Origin: Salticus scenicus
Taxonomy: Eukaryota > Arthropoda > Arachnida > Araneae > Salticidae
Assembly: GCA_963930645.1 (NCBI GenBank)
Contig: OZ005660.1
Span: 198,171,427-198,235,426 of the forward strand
DNA: 64,000 bases
Direction of reading: 5' to 3'
Part shown: one piece after another, positions 1 through 10,149 of the stretch
How the letters are laid out: the number at the start of each line of letters is the position of its first letter
How positions within the stretch are numbered: the stretch's first letter is position 1
Translations under genes and position numbers: made by a program
The notes under the pieces: model-generated
The model's input: the letters and a program-made list of their open reading frames with translations, nothing else
Told to the model about the DNA's origin: nothing
Database searches by the model: none

Positions 1-487
1 TATTAGGTGTCAAAAGGAAAAAAAAAATCCATTTTTAGACGCACGATCGGATTTTAAAACAGATATTTCATCTTGTTTCATTTTATTTTATTACAAGATA
101 TTTTACCACCCTTTGGTGTATTGAATGAAGAAACAGCAAAATCTTCGGCTTTACGTCCTAGTGGCATATTTAGAAAACATTCACACGCCAGCACCGTTAA
201 GTGGCGTCAAATCGTTTAGCATGACATCCTTGACGCAATATCTTATTTCTGAGGGCTAGTGTTACCTGATGCACAGAGTAAATAAATATAAGCGATCAGT
301 ACTGGGTACTGGTTGTATCGCTGTATGGTGATGATTCTCTCATGTCAATTGCATTGCAGTAATATATTTGCACTTTTTTTTGTAATATATTGCACTTTTT
401 TTCTTTTTTTTTTAGAAGTATGATTTTATAAAACTTGACAGTTTATAAATATGGTGGAAGAGTAATGGAAGAAATTGTATAGGCAGG
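1..487. other. AT-rich stretch, no gene seen
   Basis: I see no coding region. It contains T-rich tracts around 367-413 and nothing that matches another part of the window. Confidence 0.5.
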
Positions 488-830
488 CACCCTGTATTGA
501 CAAAAATCTATACGTGATAGAGAAAAACTGGCTTCATTTTCGGTTTTAGCACACCAAAATACAGTCGGTAACAAAAGTGTCCGAACATTAGCGAAAATTC
601 CTGTGTAAAAAAGGTACACTTCATACGGTTTTGTTAAATAAATCCTTATCGAATCATGTTCTTACACTGACTAAGAACAGGATTCGACAAGGATTTATTT
701 AACAAAATCGTATGAAGTGTACATTTTTTACATAGGAATTTTTGCTAGTGTTCGGACACTTTTGTTACCGACTGTACATAAAGATCAGCCAAAATTATGA
801 AATCAAAATTTTACATGTCGGCCTATGTTA
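488..830. repeat. Dispersed repeat copy, interrupted by a MITE
   Basis: The sequence on either side of the MITE at 562-774 closely resembles both arms of the foldback repeat at 52630-52985. The shared part includes the words GTGATAGAGAAA, CTGGCTTCATTTT and AAAGATCAGC. This makes 488-561 plus 775-830 one repeat copy split by the MITE, with an unoccupied counterpart near 52925. No protein coding is visible. The outer limits are approximate. Confidence 0.65.
562..774. mobile_element. Tc1/mariner-type palindromic MITE, copy 1
   Basis: The element begins CAGTCGGTAACAAAAGTGTC and ends with the reverse complement, ACACTTTTGTTACCGACTG. It is flanked by TA on both sides (560-561 and 775-776), the duplication typical of Tc1/mariner. 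The two arms pair along almost their whole ~100 bp, leaving a short centre near 661-680. It encodes no protein, so it would depend on a transposase supplied elsewhere. Three relatives occur at 1086, 11490 and 17925. Confidence 0.9.
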
Positions 831-1085
831 TTGACCTGCGCTCATCATAGTTCTTCATAAGCATAAGCATGTGATCATTTATGAAGTTATAAATTTATAT
901 ATGAATTTATTCATGTATATGTACTTATGTGTGTGTGAGAGTGAGAGACGTTTCATTCATTTTGATTGTGATTTATTTTTTATTATTAATCTAAGAGCAA
1001 TTTATTTCAAAATTTGTGTCATATTTATAATAGTAATAAAATGCATGTTTATTTGTCCGTGATATTTAATTATGTTAACCATGTA
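775..1085. other. AT-rich spacer between two MITEs
   Basis: Apart from the end of the split repeat (to about 830) I see only AT-rich sequence. The 63-codon open frame at 871-1062 has biased, low-complexity composition and no recognisable domain. Confidence 0.5.
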
Positions 1086-1297
1086 CAGTCAGTAACAAAA
1101 GTATCCGAACACTAGCAAAAACTCCTATGTAAAAAAGTACACTTCATACGGTTTTGTTAAATAAATCCTTGTCGAATCCTGTTCTTAGACACTGTAAGAA
1201 CAGGATTCGATAAGGATTTATTTAACAAAACCGTATGGTGTGTACTTTTTTTACACAGGAATTTTTGCTAGTGTTCGGACACTTTTGTTACTGACTG
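1086..1297. mobile_element. Tc1/mariner-type palindromic MITE, copy 2
   Basis: Same family and orientation type as the copy at 562, starting CAGTCAGTAACAAAAGTATC and ending CTGACTG. The left flank is TA (1084-1085); the right flank reads TG, a probable mutation of TA. Length is 212 bp, again a nearly complete inverted repeat. It lies only 311 bp from copy 1. Confidence 0.87.
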
Positions 1298-2186
1298 TGT
1301 ATATGTACATTAATTATTTTTCTTTCAATTATAGCGACTTTATTTTAAAGCTGAAAAAATGTAAATAGTCCAATGTTTAATCAACTGTGCGCATTGCAAG
1401 TATGAAGGTTTAAATATGTTGATGCACAATTTTTTATCTTTTTAGTTCACGTTTTTTTTTTTTTTTTTTTTTTTTTTAAATATATAAATATCTGATACGT
1501 ACCTATGCCCAAAAGTAATTCTCACATTGAAATCTCAGTAGCACATTGGGATTCGTTTCACACATTTTCTTCCACAGACAGAATTGCCTTGTTTAGGTTG
1601 TAAAAGATTATAATGGAAGAAAAAATGCTTTTCAACTCTGTGTGATATATGACTACATTCTGTAAAAAATGTATGCGGATTGGCAGAGAGGAAAATGACT
1701 CAAGTTTCGCAGATCTTCAAACTAAATTTCAAGACCATTATTTAAGTTCTTCGTATCTTCTTTTATTATTATTAAAGTCTAACATTTTGGAAATGCTTGG
1801 ATAAAGCTTTGATTTCTTACAAATTTTGTATTCGAACACTCTACATTTGAATATAATAAGTAAGAGCCGCTTTACAGTGTTTTATATTAAAAACCTTGTA
1901 TTTTATTTAAACTGAAATTTTGGGGACTTAGATAAATTAGCAATGCTTAAATCTTCTGTGATAACTGATACACTTTATCATTCAAAATTCGATCCGAAAT
2001 AATGCATTTTCTGTTATATGTGTTTTATTGTCTCATCATTTTACAACGTAATATCAATCAACAAATTATGCTATCACACTAAAAAACTCATATATATTTA
2101 AAAGATATCAAAATGTTAGCTGGACCAAAATTTTCTCGGGACCAATTCGGCGGACCAAAACGGTGGGACCTAAGTGTGGTATACCC

Positions 2187-2225
<39 letters not shown>

Positions 2226-2415
2226 ATTTTGAACATATTAAGAAGCAAAATTTAATAATATAGTATGAGTTGATGAAAAATAAACTTATATATATATATT
2301 ATTGTTATGCATATTGTTATGGATATTATTGTTATTATTGTTATGTATTATTGTTATTATGTATTATTGTTATGGATATTATTTTTATGTACCATGTATT
2401 CATACTTCATCTTAA
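1298..2415. other. AT-rich non-coding stretch with simple repeats
   Basis: No gene is visible. It has a T tract at about 1451-1477, a TA microsatellite at about 2191-2221 and irregular ATTGTTAT repeats between 2290 and 2385. Confidence 0.6.
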
Positions 2416-2419
2416 TCGA

Positions 2420-2600
2420 TATTCTCTTTTAAACTGTAACCGCCCTTAACTGAATCAGTCGTTATGTTTTGCTATCTTCTAGCTTGTAATCACCATGCTG
2501 TTCTCTAAATAAAGTTGTATCTATTTCCATCTAGCTTTTACTAATATATTTTCAGCAATATAAATATAACAACTTTTATAATATGGTGTCAGAGTAAAAA
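2420..2600 (+). mobile_element. Possible 3' end of a decayed Copia-type LTR with primer site
   Basis: An AATAAAG polyadenylation-like signal (near 2507) is followed by TATAACA and then, at 2584-2594, TGGTGTCAGAG. That string is one base from the TGGTATCAGAG initiator-Met primer site used by many Copia elements. An ATG near 2707 opens only a short frame, and no Copia polyprotein or second LTR is visible. It may be a coincidental match in old DNA. Confidence 0.35.
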
Positions 2601-2879
2601 TATTAATCGTATTTAACGCAACTAGTTAATACGTATTTATTTTTTTTTCTTTTCGGGAAATTGTTAACTTATAAATAGAGACAGCATGGCCCATTAGTTT
2701 TTACAAATGGAACAGTTTGTTTCTGGCGACAACCCAGCAGAGGCATGGACTGTGATGGGCATGGACTATAACCAAAGCATATGTAAATTTGTTTTTACTA
2801 TTACTTATTATCTAACACATTTTTTCCTACATTTTCAGAAAATTTATAACCATACCACTTGTTTTTAAAAAAAATGATG

Positions 2880-3170
2880 AGTCGTAATCGCCCAGTCCTA
2901 GAGTACCGGGCTCGTTATTGGAAGACTGCAGGTTTGGTACTCGTGTCGCCCAAAGATCGTTCATTTACACTAATGGTGGCTGTTGCACGTAAAATCTGAT
3001 GTGGCCGCAATGTCCTGCATGTTACCATCAAAATTATACCTCTAGGAGTTACCAAAGCGAAGGAGCCATCCTCTCCGTGTATGTTCGAAATTAGGATGGC
3101 ATGTCTCCGGACCACCTCTAGAGGTGAGATTCAGACCGTTGCTAATTGCCCATTACTCAGACTAGTGCGA
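2880..3170. repeat. Dispersed repeat, related to 37860-37960
   Basis: This block is richer in GC than its surroundings. It contains GGCATGTCTCCGGACCAC and CAGACCGTTG, which recur with changes around 37893-37935. A 66-codon open frame runs on the minus strand (3115-2915). I do not recognise the peptide, and the second copy does not keep the frame, so I treat the block as a repeat and not a gene. Confidence 0.4.
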
Positions 3171-3524
3171 CGTAAAACCCAATCATCAAAAAATTGACCT
3201 TTTAAGAATTTTAACATTTTACTGTCTAGCTGAAAAATGCACTTAACTTTTTGCTTTTTTAAACTGTAAAGTAAAATATTAAAAAAATTATAACTAATGT
3301 TCATTGAATTAGAGTAAAAAAATAATGACTTTAATTTTTTGAACATGAAAACATAATTATAAAAGCACATTAAACAATGAGTAATTGAAGAAACACATTT
3401 CCCCATAGAATAACATGAGTTTTGCTTCTGTTCTGGCAAGGTCAGGTATTGTTCATTCAGAAAGAGTTCCTGACAGTAGATAAAAAGTGGATGAATTGGT
3501 GCTTTAGAGCAAAACAGATTAACA

Positions 3525-3770
3525 AACGGGGGTTGTAACCCTCAGTGGAGTGTCCTCCATGGAGACCTTCCTAGCAGAAAACTGGGGTTTTTCACAAGTA
3601 AAAGTCTTTTTGTGCAGATGCCCTACCATTGAGCCCCACTGGCTGATTGCCAACTTGGTATTTCCCGTGTAGTAAGGTATATAAGGTTGAATGTTTTATA
3701 TCAACTATGTGAAGCATGCCAGAGTGAGGAATCAAACCTGGGCACTCCAGTGGAAGTTATGTGGGACATG
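3525..3770 (-). repeat. Two tRNA-derived SINE fragments, minus strand
   Basis: Read on the minus strand, a head fragment carries a box-A-like GGCTCAATGGTAGGGCATC (about 3618-3640). A second fragment, near 3720-3745, carries a box-B-like GGTTTGATTCC followed by the family's 3' tail. The same pieces occur at 3778-3900, 16.9 kb and 21.6-22.3 kb. Confidence 0.65.
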
Positions 3771-3777
3771 CCGAGTT

Positions 3778-3900
3778 AGTAATCAGTCAGGGTGGCTCAG
3801 TGGTAACGTATCTGCACAGCAAGTGCAGTGACCGGGTTTGATTCCTGGCTCTGTCATTTCTTACACATTTCGTATAAAAAATTCAACCTTACATTCCAAT
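3778..3900 (+). repeat. tRNA-derived SINE, plus strand
   Basis: Box A (GGCTCAGTGGTAACG) and box B (GGGTTTGATTCCTGG) are about 30 bp apart, followed by a non-tRNA tail containing TTCAACCTTACATTCCAA. Such polymerase III SINEs move using LINE enzymes. The acceptor stem cannot be folded, so this is not a functional tRNA gene. Confidence 0.7.
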
Positions 3901-4610
3901 TTTTCTAAATAAATATCCATAGTTGGTAAATGATATTTCTTAGTAAAAATTGTGTGGTCTATCAGAGTTGTACCACGATTAATTTAATATGCTCACCTGT
4001 TCAATCAGTATATACACACCACATAGAGTACTTAAATTTAGCTCAATATGAAAAACATATAACAGAACTTGAGGTGCATTTCCAACAATTTCCAAGTGTA
4101 TATTCTTAATGTATCTGAATTCTTTTCTGTGGCCCTCAAAACAAATAGTAAAATATTTTCATATCATATTCTATAAGGAACATGCTTTTATGAATATAAA
4201 AAAATATTGAATATATTTCATTTTGTTTACTATAGTTTAATGGTGGCGGGTGGGGTGGGGAGGGGAATCAGAATCAAGCTTGTAATAAGTTTTTAATATG
4301 AAATAACCATTAATATACATATATATATTCTCCATTCAGCCAAGGCTCTCTTTATACAACACTTTACAATGAAAAAATTATATTTCCTTTAATTCTTTGT
4401 CTTTCTACAGCCAAAATATATTAAACATTTTTTTCATTAAAGTAAAATAAATAAATAAAGTAAATGTAATAAAATTTATAAAGCATAAAACATTTCTCAT
4501 GTTTACCTTTACTGAACTGTGTATTTGAACAATTACCCAAACAAAGTCACATAGTTTTTTAGTTTCTTTTTGTCACTCTATGATTATATTTTACACACTA
4601 ATTAGAATGG
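3901..4610. other. AT-rich stretch, no gene seen
   Basis: I see nothing beyond a short G-rich run at 4243-4265 and TA-rich tracts. Confidence 0.5.
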
Positions 4611-4619
4611 GGTCGACAG

Positions 4620-4725
4620 TTTGGAGTAGATTCCAAATCACTAAAAACCTTCATGCAAGAACCGGGATTTAAACCTGGCACCCGAAAGCCAGAACACTAA
4701 CCATTCGGCCATCATACCGGCACAA
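4620..4725 (-). repeat. tRNA-derived SINE or tRNA pseudogene
   Basis: On the minus strand TGGCCGAATGG (4711-4701) fits the box A consensus at every position, and GGTTTAAATCCC (4675-4664) is a box B with two changes. The bases that should form the acceptor stem do not pair. The sequence continues past the tRNA-like part into unrelated DNA, which favours a SINE over a tRNA gene. Confidence 0.6.
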
Positions 4726-4739
4726 ACAATTTTGTAAAA

Positions 4740-5820
4740 ATGATCAAATAATAGTGGAATGAATATGAATTACATGGAACTACAAGCTGTAACTTCCCTC
4801 TGTCCTCTTTAGAATGATCCATTTGAAAGGCAATCCACCTACAGGCGAAGGCTCCTAGTGCAGTCGATCGACCTTAAACCCACAACCCTACCCTCTGCCC
4901 TCTAATCAATACAGTTTGGCTCCAAATGTCTTGTGTATTATAGATCACAGCTATTAAATATTTTACATATATCTCTCTTTTTTTTTGTGTGTGTGTGTGT
5001 GTGTGCACATTTAAAATAACTTCATATTTATTATTAATGTTAAAAAATAAATGCTTTTTCCATTTGAAAAAATTCAAATTGTTATATGTGGATAAATAAT
5101 AATTGAGTGATGCATACTTATTCCAAATCTGAAAATAAATACTATACATACTTATGCTTTCAAATAGATTATAGTGCAAACCTACTCCACACCTGTCTCG
5201 AAAACTTAGGTTTTAATATTTAAATAATAGTAATTTAAAATTTAAAATACATATTAGGAGCAAAAATTTAAACAGTGTTTTCACAAAAATTAAAAAAATT
5301 AAGTTTGTGATTTTTCTTTGAACTTAACATAAAAATAGTATGTCTACATATCTTTCTAGAGAAGTCAACATGTTTCTCTAGTATCTAGTAATACGTCTAA
5401 ACAAACGATAATTAGGTTTTAAATTCAGTTATTTTTTAATTTATTAGTCTTTGTGTTGTTTGAAAAATCGTGTCCGAAAGAGAAAACACAGTTTGAATGT
5501 TTGCTCCTTATATATATTCTCGTTTATAATGAGTTAAACTTTTAAATAAGGAATTTTTTTTTTTTTTTTATAATTCTTCATCTAACAATAATTCATTTAC
5601 AAATTAAAACAAATATATATATATATATATATATATAACACAACAATTTTTTTTTTTTTTTTTTTTTTTTTAAGAACAAAGAAAAAATCATATAGTTTCA
5701 AAATTACAAATGAATTAAAAAAAAAATAATAATGAGAACCTTCACATTCAATGTTTTTATTTGATTACAATTTCAAAATTTTTCATTGCCCAGTTTACTG
5801 AAATGATCATCCACATTTAT
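4740..5820. other. AT-rich stretch with microsatellites
   Basis: No gene is visible. There is a GT run near 4986-5004, a TA run at about 5610-5637 and a long T run at about 5648-5671. The 101-codon minus-strand frame here (5179-4874) is generated partly by the GT run. Confidence 0.55.
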
Positions 5821-5833
5821 CCTAATAGCGGTT

Positions 5834-6058
5834 GCCCACCAGCGGCCGAGCGGTTCTGCGCTCAAAGCTGGTAGATGGGAGGTGCCGGGTTCGATCCCAG
5901 GTCGCGCTCATCGACCTAGCCGTTCGGAGTTTTCCGTGGTTTCCTCCGAAACTCGCGTAAATACGGGCTAGGACCCCTTAGAAAGACCCCCACGGAGGGC
6001 ATTCCCCCCTAGGCCTAGGACACATCAGGAGATAATCGGCCTTAAATCCTACAACCAA
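5834..6058 (+). repeat. Full-length tRNA Ser/Leu-like SINE with target duplication
   Basis: The head has box A (GGCCGAGCGGTTCTG) and box B (GGTTCGATCCC), in the Leu/Ser tRNA style. Downstream is a non-tRNA body with GTTTTCCGTGGTTTCC, resembling a central segment shared by several arthropod SINEs (from memory, not searched). A 13 bp direct repeat, CCTAATAGCGGTT, flanks it at 5821-5833 and 6059-6071, as expected for LINE-mediated insertion. This is a different family from the SINEs at 3.6 and 21.9 kb. Confidence 0.85.
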
Positions 6059-6071
6059 CCTAATAGCGGTT

Positions 6072-6755
6072 TAGCAGTAGAAATATTTGGTGGCGCCATC
6101 TTTCGAACAAAATTTGCATTAAACATACATTTGATTAAAAAAAAAAAAAAAAAAAAAAAAAGGCAAGTTTCTTGTCTTTTTAAAAGGAATTTTTTCAAAA
6201 ATGTTCAGTTTTTCTAATTATCAATAACTTAATTTACCAACATAATGAATTGAAATGTATTGCTTATAGGAGAATTATTATTCAATAATGACTTTAACTG
6301 AAAATTTAAATTTCCTGATAATTAAATATGCATTTCTATTTTGTAATCGTCAATTTAAAATTAAATTTAATATTATCAAGAATATATATCCAAAAAAATT
6401 TATATTTAATTAAAGTTATTTCATAAATTTACAATTATTTAATAAAGAAAAACATTTCTGCTGAAATGAAATTTGTTTAAATTTTCCGGAGCATCGCGAA
6501 TTACAGGTCTGCGGATTAATGGTACTCAACTGTAAATATTAAAAACTCATCCTAAATATAAATTAAATAAGAAAAAATTGAATAGAAATCACTCACAGTA
6601 AAAATTGCATGGTACTGCCATCTATTGGCTAGTTAAGAAACTAAATCCAATGATAAATTGCAAATTATCCTGCATTTTGTAATTTTCCGGATTTTAGAAA
6701 TCCGAATTTTGGAGACTGTACTGTAGTTGATATTGAAAATATTTTTTACTTAGAA
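6072..6755. other. AT-rich stretch with a possible pogo-like terminus
   Basis: No gene is seen. There is an A run at 6138-6161. The segment 6680-6727 (CCGGATTTTAGAAATCC ... ACTGTACTGTA) resembles in reverse the sequence starting near 17449, so it may be the end of a pogo-like element whose other end I could not fix. Confidence 0.35.
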
Positions 6756-8014
6756 TAAGGCTGGGATTGCGATGCCTCGCTCAGCACTATCTTACGCACA
6801 AACTCTGTCTTAAGATGTAAACAAAACGCAAGTCGTATTGCAGTGCCTCACTATCTTACGAGAACCTGAGAGCTATCTTAAGTTGAATCGTAACTGGATG
6901 CGCGCGCAATCATAACATAGTTCTCTCTGCGTCTCCCATTGGCTGGCTGGCTTTCTCTTACGAGGACACGCGGAGGTTTTACGCTTGAGGCACCGCAATA
7001 CCAGAGCCTCCTTAACTAAATGCCTGACGAGCGCGGCGAATTCTAATGTTAAACCAGGCAACATTTAGAAAACAAAACTGCCGCTAGGTGACAGCACCTA
7101 CGCAGAGCAACAATTTTCTTCTGTTTCATAGATAAATTCTATTTTACATCTAAAAATTTAGCTATTCATTTCAATTTTAAGTCCAAAATTGCATTTTTTT
7201 TTTGCTTTTTTAAATAAAGTGAAAGTTCTTTATCGTAAATATTTTCAATAAAATATTCAAATATTTAAAAAATATTGGATTTAATTTCCTTCGAAAGTGG
7301 ACAGGACCATTAGCTTTTCAACTAATGCAATTACTTTAAATTTTATTGATAGGAAATACATGGAACGTATCAAATAAATAACACCCTTTTTATATTATTA
7401 ATTTAAAAACAAAATTTAAAATTAAATAAGCGAAAACATTGCAGGTTTATCACGTCATTAAATTATTTTTATATATTTATTTAATAAAAATTTCAAACTT
7501 TTTTGAAATTTAGATATCAGATGAAAGTCTCGTTTATATAAATTAAAATATCGGAACTTTAAATGAGTTTCAGTTTAGAATAATATTATTATAATCATGT
7601 CTTTAATATTATTATAATCATTTTTTTTTTTTTTTTTTTTGGTCATGCCCTTCATGGTACATTTTTACCTTATTAAAAGTGAATTATTTTTCTTAAATTA
7701 AAAATTTTATATTATTTATAAGAAAGATAGATGAGCACATTAAGGAGATAAATTAACATTCTGCAATAAAAATTGGACAAGAAAACAATCTTTTGTCTAG
7801 TCCATCACACACAAAAAAAAAATAAAAATAAATAAATAAATAAAATAAAATAAAATTAATTAATAAATAAATAAATAAATAAAATAAATAATAATAATAA
7901 TAATAATAAAATAACCATTAACATTTAAATTTTTAAAATTAAGGGTTTCTTGAGTAAGTTTTCTCTCTCTCCTTTTTTTTTTTTTTTTAATTCAAGATTT
8001 TTATTAGCTCCACC

Positions 8015-8042
8015 AGTTCCGAAAGGGTATGCTTTCGGAACT
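8015..8042. other. Perfect 11 bp hairpin
   Basis: AGTTCCGAAAG and CTTTCGGAACT pair perfectly around the loop GGTATG. On the minus strand CTAAT follows about 7 bases later, which is the layout of a Helitron 3' end. No matching 5' end was found. Confidence 0.5.
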
Positions 8043-8049
8043 AATAGAC

Positions 8050-8700
8050 ATTTTCGAAATAAAGTTGTGTTATATTTACGCGTTTTGAGGTCTCCTTAAT
8101 CGAAAAATAATGTTTTTAGCGGTTGGTCTGTGCGCGTCGGTTTGTCTAACTCGGATATACTTGGAAAATGTTGAGTGTATTTCATTTTGTGTTAAGTGTT
8201 TTTATATAAGATTAAATTTAAGTGCATAATCTGATGTGCACATAGTTTATTGAAAACATACAGGGCTACCGAAAATTAAGCTAAACGTTCTTTTCTATAG
8301 AATGCAATTGACGAAAGTGCTTTGCTACACTTTACTATGTCGACGAATACTGTTGAGGAAGGAAAATAAATATTTCATACCCATTATGTAAACAAAGTAT
8401 TTTTTGAAGTTCTATTTTCAACTCGGGTTTTTGAATGTCACGTTTTGTGGTCTCCTGAATACAAAAACCAATTTTTTCTGTTTTTAGCGATTAATCTCTA
8501 TGCATATTTATTATCAGAATAACTTAAAAATTAATAAATGCAGGAAATTCCCATTTGTATTTTAAAATTCGTATTAAGTTTCAATTTGAAAAATTTGATC
8601 AAGATTGGCAAATTTAAGGACAAATTAATAACAACCATGATTTTTTTTTATTTTTTTTTACTTCCATTACCCTACTACCGTAGATAATGGAAGTATTGTA
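8050..8700. repeat. Dispersed repeat, related to 10420-11000
   Basis: Matching words occur in the same order in both places: GTTTTNATATAAGA, GTGCATAATNT, then GACGAAA-type and AAATAAATT-type segments, a block starting CGTTTTGAGGTCTCC, and a closing ...GATCAAGATTGGCAA. The copies have diverged. This one lies inside the P-like element; the other lies outside it. Confidence 0.5.
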
Positions 8701-8899
8701 TTCGGTCCAAAAATTCGATATCGAGTTAATCACATATATATATATAATTCAAATAATATGGAATAAATATAAAGAATTTATAATTATAATTGGTCAAAAG
8801 CCGTATTTAAATGCATTTAAACGATTTTACATAACATTTATTCCGCAAATCTTGAACTAAATGAAACAATGTATATTATGTATACATATTGAATATTAC

Positions 8900-8907
8900 G
8901 AATTTAT

Positions 8908-8946
<39 letters not shown>

Positions 8947-8970
8947 CACACACACATATATATATATAAT
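8900..8970. repeat. CA/TA microsatellite
   Basis: Alternating ACAC and TATA runs, about 70 bp. Confidence 0.9.
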
Positions 8971-9714
8971 AAATTAATACTGCGTGTCCGGTGGGACTCG
9001 TCACATCATTATTATCATTATTATTATTCTGCGCCCCGCCTTCAGTTTAACAAAAGGAAAATTACTACTTAAAATAGTGGTTGGTCAAGAAAATATTAAA
9101 TACTTTTATAAAACAGGATTTTAACATGTATAAACATTTTATCATTATTAATAAAAGAAATGTTCTGAATCTTAAAACTTAAATTAAAAAAAAAAAAGAA
9201 CAAAATATGAAATAAAAGTTATCTATTTTTTCTTTTAAATATTCCCAACATTTTTGTTTTGATTTCACTGAGATAATCAAATTTTTATACGCATTTACAC
9301 AAGTCTTTAAAAAACAGTGGTTTTAAAAAATTATAAATCAATCTTGTTCATATATTGGGGTATTTTATCGTTTTATTCATAAATTACTTAAGTTTATAAG
9401 TTAACTCATTTCGAAAAGTTCTTAGCTACTTCAAAGTAACTAAGAACAAGTCATTTCTTTGTATTCCTACATCAATATAAATAAATAAAAATTTCATTGC
9501 GTTTTGTAATAAGCATAACTGTTTTATTTGGAACTTACTAATAGAGTTGTCAACTCTCCGAATTTTTATATCATGATGTCTTTTAAATTTATCTTCGTCA
9601 TAATCACAGAATTTACGATAATAAATAAAAAGAATGTTTCTGTGAAAAAATATTGGTATTCAAAAATCCGGAGGGTTGGTCATTCTGTACTAATTATTTA
9701 TATAGTTTACATAC

Positions 9715-9856
9715 TTTGTCTTGAAATATTAGCAAGCCACTTTTTTTTTTTTTTTTTTTTTTTTTTACGTTGAATTGCATTACTAGGTATTTCATGAAAA
9801 CTTATATTGTCACGACGACTGTCCGATTTACAAAATGGAACAACGCAATAAACCAT
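9715..9856 (-). pseudogene. THAP-domain exon of a P-like transposase
   Basis: Reading leftwards from the ATG at 9856, the peptide begins MVYCVVPFCKSDSRRDNISF and continues to a WLANISRQ segment. This is the first half of a THAP zinc finger: a C-x4-C pair, then the conserved Trp and basic residues. The second C-x2-H pair is missing. The frame meets GTATGT (9714-9709), a good splice donor, about where THAP genes often break between exons (known of the family). A run of 26 A on this strand (plus 9741-9766) inflates the KK before the Trp to many lysines without breaking the frame. No following exon could be identified. It lies about 200 bp inside the right end of the 7002-10053 element and would drive transcription into it. 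Confidence 0.6.
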
Positions 9857-10149
9857 GTTTAAACATGATACATAATAAAACCCTCTCACATTTGTTAAAT
9901 TAATAAAATACAAGCTATAAAAAACTCAATTGAATAGTGGGATATAAACAGAACTTTATGCTTGGTATTAAGCGCCATCTGCCGGCTATGTTCTTCTTGT
10001 ACTGTTGCCAAGATATCGAGCCGCTCGTCAGGCATTTAGTTAAGGAGGCTCTGGCAATACCAAGTTAAGATCGTTTTCAACCACGCCCATCTACGAAAGT
10101 TCGTAACAGTTAAGATAAGACTTAAGAACGAGGCACCGCAATCCCAGCC

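Larger units (their letters stand above)
7002..10053 (-). mobile_element. 3.05 kb P-element-like transposon, decayed
   Basis: The terminal inverted repeat starts CAGAGCCTCCTTAACTAAAT and runs 32 bp, matched at the right end (10022-10053). The host MITE sequence GCAATAC is duplicated on both sides (6995-7001 and 10054-10060); counting one more C makes it GCAATACC. P elements make 8 bp duplications and have ~31 bp inverted repeats. A THAP domain, the DNA-binding module of P transposases, lies near the right end and reads inward. No further transposase frame is visible in 7.1-9.6 kb, so it is non-autonomous or badly decayed. A hAT-type origin is the main alternative. Confidence 0.65.
6759..10149. 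mobile_element. Harbinger-type MITE split by a nested element
   Basis: The left part is 6759-7001 and the right part 10054-10149. The ends are GGCTGGGATTGCGATGCCTC and its inverse GAGGCACCGCAATCCCAGCC, with TAA on both sides (6756-6758 and 10150-10152). A 3 bp TWA-type duplication is the PIF/Harbinger mark. An intact copy of the same MITE at 12608-12939 shows that the two halves were once contiguous. No transposase frame is present in either half. Confidence 0.85.

Noticed and set aside
4655..4725. A true tRNA gene
   Set aside because: Boxes A and B are present but the acceptor stem does not pair; a SINE or pseudogene is more likely.
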